This document shows positions 1-6,100 of a DNA stretch of 13,873 bases, one piece after another. Position numbers and translations under genes: made by a program. The stretch lies in contig CALHKJ010000190.1 of assembly GCA_938033975.1 (NCBI GenBank), forward strand, positions 1 to 13,873, in the 5' to 3' direction. This stretch comes from an uncultured Saprospiraceae bacterium. GTDB taxonomy: Bacteria > Bacteroidota > Bacteroidia > Chitinophagales > Saprospiraceae. Under the pieces are notes generated by a model that was not told the origin of the DNA, did not search any database, and saw only the letters and a program-made list of their open reading frames with translations. Each line of letters starts with the position of its first letter. Position 1 is the first letter of the stretch.

Positions 1-2794
1 ATGGTGTAGGTGCTTTACAATTTGTAACAGTAAATTCTTGGTAGCATGATGTTGTATTCCCACATTGATCAGTGAAATTCCAAATAATACAATGAGATCC
101 AATTGGGTAGTTTCCAGTAGCATCTGCAAGTCCTCCAAAACCACTCCTTGTAATATCTGTATCACCATCACAGTTTGCATCAATCTCGTATGACCACTCT
201 AAATTTTCATGTAATGTACAATCATCAGTAGCACTCATCACAAGTGTTACATCACCTGTAGAACAATCTGGGTCGTACGTACAAACATTGATTTCAGTAT
301 CATTACAAACAATCTCAGGCCCTACATTATTATTTATTTTGATTATTTGAGTATGTGACCAAGTTATGAAGTTGCCATATGCATCTTCTTGACACCAATC
401 AATAACAGTCCACTTTCTCAATATCTTAAAGCATCCTTGTTCTTGCTGATTATTGAAGTAGAAAACCTGATCTTCATAATTTGCTCCAACTAAATCACAT
501 GCATCTCCTAGGAACACAGGTGAACCAATAACATCTGGTTCGTAGTTAGCTGCATCAAAACAACCATCTCCTTCATCAATATCATCAGGATAAATAATCT
601 GATCTTCAGTAAATGGATCCGGATTATTAAATGTGATTATCTGCTCACATGTAGTGGATATTCCATTTCCATTTGTACCTGTAAAGGTTCTTTTAATTGA
701 CCCTTGGTTACATTGAGTAATATCCTCAATGAAAGTAGCTTCCTCTGTTACACTGCAACTTCCAGAGAAAGTAGCCGTTCCAAAGTGTGTTTCTAAATTA
801 TTGATATCGTAGACAAAATCACAATCAACAACCATATCAGCTGGGCAAATCACTGTTGGCGCAGCTTTATCTTGAATTTCTGCAGTTACCATGCATTCAT
901 TATAGTTTCCATAAATATCAACCACTCTGAAAACTACCATTTGATCAGTCCCAACATCTTCACAGCAAAATTCTGTGTATGAAGAGAATGTACATGGGTC
1001 ATCAACTTCCAGAATATAATTGTAAGCTGTTCCAGCAGCTGGTGTGCTACTGCCACTAGATGTCATTAAAATTAATTGACCATTTCTATATATCATGTAC
1101 GGATCTGATTGAATACCAAACGCTTCGGCAGCAATAAACTGTCCTTCAGCTGGATCCCCTGATCCCATTCTTGCAACAAATCCTCCCATTGCTTCAGCCA
1201 TGCTTTCAGCTAAAAATGCTTGTGCTGGATATCGTGATATATAGTAGTGATGTCCAGAGTATTCCCCTAAGTATGACATATCACTGTATCTTGGATAAGA
1301 ACAATCACAATTACTAGGATCCATTCTTCTTACCAACATTTTCTTTAATTGGCAATCATCATAAGAACCATCATCAAAAGTTTCTGCAAATACATGTGCA
1401 GTACCTGCATTAGTCAAACCTACTGCCGTAAATTCATCACATATAGCAACTGGGGGCGTGTTATCTACAACATTAACTACAACTTCACAAGAAGTTGAGT
1501 TTAAGCATTCATCATATACAGTAATGTATACTATATTAGATCCCATTGGAAGTTCTATCAAACCACCGTCATAGTCGTTTACAAATCCTCCTGGGTATTC
1601 TATATCGTAATGTAATGTTCCTGAACAGTTATCAGTAGCTTCTGGTAAAGGAAGAGATACTTCTGCACCACATGTAACTGTACCATAGAATGAATCATGT
1701 GGATTAGTTGTTACATTCGTTGTTAAATTTATTGGCCCATTGCACACTATTACTGGATCTACTAAGTCTGTAATTTCAAATATTTGTGCACATGTTCTTT
1801 CAATTTCTTGACCACACCACCATTCTCTCACATACCATGTTCTCATGATTTTTGTCACGCAAGAACCAGTTCCACTATAACCTCCAATTGTAGGTAATAC
1901 CAAGTCATCATAGAATACACCTATATTGCAATAAAAGTCTGGTGTTGGATATAATGGCACTCCATCCAAAATTGGACCTTCAAATTCTTCAACATCAGGG
2001 TAACCATTTCCGTTATCATCCCAAATTAAATCTGAATCAAGAATACCATCTTCATTTGTATCTGTATCTAAAATTAGACCTCCTGTCTGTCCTGGTGCAA
2101 ATGCTCCACCACACTGTAAAGCATTATGCAATGCGACAGTATAAGTTTGAGGACAACCTGCAAAAGCTTCGTCCACAGGACCAAGGTCAATTCTTTTTAA
2201 ATTATATGTAATAGTACACTCAGGTGCATAGTTTCCTTTGTCATCAACAGCTGTATAAGTTCTTTCAACTGACTTTATATATAGAGGATCACAATTAAGT
2301 GGAGTTACAACTTCAGATAGTAATATAGGTTCGACAACTCCTGAACAAGCATCTGTAAAGATTGGCCCGTCGAAAGTTGTAAATTCATTACATGAATACT
2401 CAACCGGCACTGATGGACATGAAGTTATTTCTGGACCTGTATAATCTTCAATTATAATCTCACCCCAACAAGTGTTGCCTGAGTTTAGATCTTTTACCTT
2501 GACATATAATGTTTGATCACAATATCCCGATGGAACCAGCGGGCTTGTTGGAATTAACACATTATTTGATGTCATGACATCGACTTCAAATATACCGCCT
2601 GAACAAGAGGTTGCTTGATCGTTTAAGATCATATCAGCAGTTATCAAAGCTTCGCAATTCGAATCCAATGAAACATGGGTTGTTCCATTACATGCTAGTG
2701 AGCATTGAGCATTTAGGTTAGATGTACCTAATAATAAAATGAGTAAGATGAGCGTCTTCAACGAAGAAGTCGCCACGTAGTTTACGTTGACCAT
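1..2794 (-). CDS. Large secreted multidomain HYR/Ig-like surface protein, C-terminus cut off by window edge
   Basis: An open frame of 931 codons runs from ATG at 2794 to the left edge with no stop, so the C-terminus is missing. An in-frame TAA about 11 codons upstream excludes a longer start. Residues 1-30 look like a Sec signal peptide (hydrophobic core 14-23, cleavage near the Ala-Gln at 29-30). The residue before Cys31 is Gln, so this is not a lipobox. The mature part is a chain of Cys-rich beta modules with recurring signatures: CWG...IED (109-117), VDNTPP (443-448), FCCED (609-613), IQDKAAP (640-646) and a WTVIDWC block (795-801). A Ca-binding-like Asp/Asn-rich stretch lies at 243-270 and a C-type-lectin-like insertion at about 505-560. 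The module order matches the 1957-residue protein encoded just upstream. By analogy the missing end should carry a T9SS sorting domain (inference). No enzymatic motif is visible. The likely role is an extracellular adhesin or surface-layer protein; ligand unknown. Confidence 0.88.
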   Translation of the reverse strand, partial: MVNVNYVATSSLKTLILLILLLGTSNLNAQCSLACNGTTHVSLDSNCEALITADMILNDQATSCSGGIFEVDVMTSNNVLIPTSPLVPSGYCDQTLYVKVKDLNSGNTCWGEIIIEDYTGPEITSCPSVPVEYSCNEFTTFDGPIFTDACSGVVEPILLSEVVTPLNCDPLYIKSVERTYTAVDDKGNYAPECTITYNLKRIDLGPVDEAFAGCPQTYTVALHNALQCGGAFAPGQTGGLILDTDTNEDGILDSDLIWDDNGNGYPDVEEFEGPILDGVPLYPTPDFYCNIGVFYDDLVLPTIGGYSGTGSCVTKIMRTWYVREWWCGQEIERTCAQIFEITDLVDPVIVCNGPINLTTNVTTNPHDSFYGTVTCGAEVSLPLPEATDNCSGTLHYDIEYPGGFVNDYDGGLIELPMGSNIVYITVYDECLNSTSCEVVVNVVDNTPPVAICDEFTAVGLTNAGTAHVFAETFDDGSYDDCQLKKMLVRRMDPSNCDCSYPRYSDMSYLGEYSGHHYYISRYPAQAFLAESMAEAMGGFVARMGSGDPAEGQFIAAEAFGIQSDPYMIYRNGQLILMTSSGSSTPAAGTAYNYILEVDDPCTFSSYTEFCCEDVGTDQMVVFRVVDIYGNYNECMVTAEIQDKAAPTVICPADMVVDCDFVYDINNLETHFGTATFSGSCSVTEEATFIEDITQCNQGSIKRTFTGTNGNGISTTCEQIITFNNPDPFTEDQIIYPDDIDEGDGCFDAANYEPDVIGSPVFLGDACDLVGANYEDQVFYFNNQQEQGCFKILRKWTVIDWCQEDAYGNFITWSHTQIIKINNNVGPEIVCNDTEINVCTYDPDCSTGDVTLVMSATDDCTLHENLEWSYEIDANCDGDTDITRSGFGGLADATGNYPIGSHCIIWNFTDQCGNTTSCYQEFTVTNCKAPTP

Positions 2795-2924
2795 GAGATC
2801 CAAAATTTTCTTTTTTTCTTACTGGATGGGATGCATTAGCACGCCAAATAAGAATACTTAAATAGTTTACTTCGGTAGGTCTATTATGTAGGTAGGTTTG
2901 TTAGGTTTAGTTTACTTAACAGAA
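2795..2924 (-). other. 5' leader region with short direct repeats
   Basis: This stretch separates the predicted -7 element from ATG 2794. It contains two exact copies of TAGTTTACTT (plus-strand sense, 2863-2872 and 2908-2917). Between them are GGTAGGT copies (2874-2880, 2891-2897) and a tandem TAGGTTTGT/TAGGTTTAG pair, so the RNA would be CCTA-rich and mostly unstructured. Just before the start codon is an A-rich tract (minus strand), the usual initiation context in Bacteroidetes instead of a Shine-Dalgarno sequence. I see no riboswitch fold or coding sequence. Confidence 0.4.
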
Positions 2925-2932
2925 CAAATATA
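2925..2932 (-). promoter_or_regulatory. Predicted -7 promoter element (TATATTTG) of the left-hand surface protein gene
   Basis: On the minus strand this reads TATATTTG, a full match to the Bacteroidetes housekeeping -7 consensus TAnnTTTG. Transcription would start about 5-7 nt downstream, near 2919, giving a leader of about 125 nt before ATG 2794. There is no convincing TTG/TTTG -33 box at the usual spacing; the palindrome at 2955-2970 overlaps that region instead, which would fit activator dependence. The flanking block GAAAATCTATATTTGTTC is nearly identical to the one at the other promoter in this window (9722-9739). Confidence 0.72.
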
Positions 2933-2953
2933 GATTTTCTTTAATATGTTCTT

Positions 2954-2971
2954 ATACCCTATTTAGGGTAT
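2954..2971. promoter_or_regulatory. Palindromic operator-like site, 8-2-8 inverted repeat (ATACCCTA TT TAGGGTAT)
   Basis: The sequence is a perfect inverted repeat with 8-bp arms around a 2-bp centre, in AT-rich DNA. It ends close to where a -33 box would be, and its core (2955-2970) lies exactly 22 nt upstream of the -7 element at 2932-2925. Its centre is about 43 bp upstream of the predicted start site, a typical position for a class II activator. The 7-2-7 geometry and the TACYY half-site start resemble known sites of NarL/FixJ-type response regulators (family knowledge). Which protein binds here is inference, and a repressor is also possible. Confidence 0.6.
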
Positions 2972-3104
2972 TTTTGATAATTAATTTTTTTCATCTATTG
3001 TAGGTCCTATAAAATGGGAAATTTATAGCAATAAAATAGTATTGGTGGGGAATGTTGCTCATGAATCTAATGATGAAGGGGCTATCTATTTAAAATTTGG
3101 GCAT
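2972..3104. other. AT-rich intergenic stretch with no recognisable gene
   Basis: These 133 bp lie between the palindrome of the left-hand promoter and the upstream operon's terminator. They contain A/T-rich tracts next to the palindrome that could act as an UP-like element, and no open frame with coding character. I see nothing else in it. Confidence 0.5.
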
Positions 3105-3140
3105 AAAAAAAAGCCCCCCCCCAAATAAATGGAGAGAGGC
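3105..3140 (-). terminator. Intrinsic terminator of the 138-aa / 1957-aa operon
   Basis: On the minus strand, GCCTCTCTCC (3140-3131) and GGGGGGGGGC (3122-3113) form a continuous 10-bp stem with three G-U wobbles, an 8-nt loop ATTTATTT, and an immediate run of eight U (3112-3105). It lies 33 bp past the TAG stop at 3174. The unusual feature is that one arm is a run of nine G, paired to a mixed C/U arm. A weaker 4-bp hairpin followed by five U (3147-3166) precedes it. Confidence 0.85.
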
Positions 3141-3173
3141 CATCCCAAAAACCGATTTTCTTTCGGCCCTGGA

Positions 3174-6100
3174 CTAATCCAGGATAATCATCTTCTTTGT
3201 AGCAGTAAAGTCTCCACTATCTAACTGATAGTATAAAACTCCGCTAGTACTCATATCCTTCTTAGATAACTCAATCTCATTGTATCCTTGTGAATATGTA
3301 CTTGTAACTGTTGATAATACTTTACCAGTAACATCATATACAGTTAATGTAGCTGTTGATTCAGTTGGTAGGTTGAATCCAACAACAGTAGTGTTGTTAA
3401 ATGGATTCGGCTCATTCTGCATAAGTGCAAATGCACCGTCAGCAGTATCAGTACCCAATTGTACTCCAACAATTTCTAAGTCTGAACCTACATAAGCTTC
3501 AGCTTTAGTAATACTAGAGTTAATTGCTACAGCATTTGCATCAGCACCTGTGAATGTAAGTGTAAACAATACATCATCAGTACTTACAGCTGTGTAGCTA
3601 TTCCAACTTGAAGTTACTTTTCCGTTCACTACTGCAAAGTTCTCAGCAGTTACGTCTAAAGCACCAGCTTGTACGTTAGTTAATTCAAGACCGTTAGCTT
3701 CCATAGTAAACTGGAATCCTGAAACTTCATTAAAGTTTGATGAAGTAACATCAATTGAAACCTCAGTTCCAACTACAGTTGCTACAGCGTTCAATACTAG
3801 ATCGTTAGAAGATCTTGCATCAACTCCATTATCTGATGTAAAGTTCTGTGCTTCTACACTTCCGTTTACATCTCCGATTTTAACACCAACGAAATCTTCA
3901 TCGCTTACGTCGTTTGTTAAATTCATTACATCTATTGTTTCAGTAAATGGCCAAGGGTTAACATCGTTAAGTGTTTCCTTAGCATCAACAAATCTCCAGC
4001 TATCGTTAGAAGGTAATTCTTCGTAGATACCCAAGATTAATTTTCTCAATTGAATAAGGTCAACTGCACTTACTCTCTGATCGTTACTTGCATCTGCTGC
4101 GATCAACTTGTATGGTGAATCTAGAGTTTGAATATCTAGAATGTGCTTCTGGATAAGTAAGATATCTAGAGTAGTTACACCATTTAAGTAATCATCATTC
4201 TTAACAGCTGAAAGTTCGTAATCCATTGACTCTTGAGCAGCGATGTCATATACACCCGCATCATTAGTCATATCCATGTTATAGAATGTTCCAGTCATTT
4301 CATTTGACTCAACCATTGCATCTACAACCATGTCTCCTTCTTCAGTATAAATCTCACCTGAGATTCTTGAAGCACCTGTTAATGAACAAGCTGAAGAGTT
4401 ATCAACTAATCTCAAGTTAACCATACAGAAGTCAACATTTCCACACTCATCCCATACGTAAATTCTTACTGGGTAAAGACCTCCATTTGCTTGAGCAATT
4501 TCGAAGTGACCACAGTCAAAAGTTTTACCTTGACAGTTAGTTTCAGGATCGAAGTCTGGAGTGTCTTCTGGTGCATAGAAACCATCTTCTGGACCATTGA
4601 AAGTGAATGACAACCAATCAGTTGGTGTACAGTTATCAAATGCACCTGCATCAAAGTCACAAGCCCATAATTCAACTTCACCATTTTCCATTAGAGCAGT
4701 GCTCAAGTTAATACAGTATGGAGTTGGTGCTTTCTTATCTTCTACAGTAAAGTAGCTAGTGTAAGAAGTTACATTTCCACAACCATCAGTTGCTCTCCAT
4801 AATACTCTGTGTCTCAACTTAGAAGCTTCAATTGGAGCTGGTAAAGTAAGAGATACTGGCTCACATGAGTTCGTTGGATCTACATAGAATGGTCTGTTTG
4901 CAGCAATATCTGCAATGAATGAAGAGTAAACGTAGTCTACAGTCCAGTCACCATTGATATCAACTTCTGCCTGCCACTTGATCCAGTCTGAGTTACAATC
5001 ACTCAATGTATCACAAGCAACAGCTTGTACAGGAGGAATTGTTTCACAACCATCTTCAACAGGGTAACAGTTTTCTTCAGCTGAAACTTCTGGAGCTACC
5101 TCATCAACATACTTCACAATCTGAGTATGCTCATAGATACCTTCAGTTCCACCATCATATAGACACCAGTTAATTACTGTCCAGTTATTTAATACTTTGA
5201 AACAAGCGTTGTCTTCAAAGTAGAAAGTATCACTATCCAAGCTATAACCAATTAGGTCACATGAACTTTCAGTCCAAGTTGGCTCACCAGTTCCTTGATC
5301 AATACAATCAATTGCAGCTGCTGGGTTGATTTCTCTTCCACACCATTCGTCTGCTGGTGAAGCTTCACCTGTATAATCTCTAGGCCAAACAATACCTGCA
5401 TCTCTATCACATGGATCCCATGTGCTGTAGTAATTAATAGTAATTACTTGAGTACAGCAGTTGTTAGTACCTTCTACACACCAAGTTCTTTCAACAGTAC
5501 CAGCACCACAAGTACTAATATCTGTATCATCTGAGTATGTTACACCAACACCAGAACAAGTAGCTGAAGCGCTAGCCATTCCTGTGATGCTTGTATCAGT
5601 ATAGTCTTGGTCACATAATAAAGTGATGTTTGCAGGACAAACTATCTGAGCTGCCAATTTATCTTCAACTCTTACAAATGCCCATGTATCACTATAGTTA
5701 TCAACTTCACCGAAAGGCTCTAATACATTATTACCATTCGCGTCAATAAAGTCACCATATACTCCTGTCATGTTTCCATCATCCCAAACTCTCAATAGTA
5801 CTTCAACAGTACCATATGCGTTTCCATTATCATCAACATCAGTTAAATCTTCACAACAGAATTTAACGAAAGCTCCTTCATCTGTGTCATCTCTGTCATC
5901 ATCTGGATGATCAGCAAAGTTGTTTGGATCAAGAGATGATGAACTAAGTCCAACATCATTACTGAAAGTTTCATTGTTATTGTGTCCATTGATACCAATG
6001 TTACCACAAGCAGGTGCGCCATCAGCTCTTCTAATTTCTAGAGCTACGTCACCACAATCTCCATCATGTGAACCATTGTCCACTGATTGAGGGTACATTT

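Noticed and set aside
1942..2211. Plus-strand open frame of 89 codons
   Set aside because: It lies wholly antisense to the left-hand surface protein gene, has low-complexity Leu/His/Gln-rich composition and no initiation context.
2702..2794. Lipoprotein signal in the left-hand surface protein
   Set aside because: A Cys follows the cleavage site, but the preceding residues are Asn-Ala-Gln, which do not make a lipobox.
3147..3166. CCGA/TCGG hairpin followed by five U as the terminator
   Set aside because: The stem is only 4 bp. The 10-bp hairpin with eight U immediately downstream is far stronger.
4466..4684. Minus-strand open frame of 72 codons in another frame
   Set aside because: It overlaps the 1957-residue gene completely in a shifted frame and has no recognisable features.
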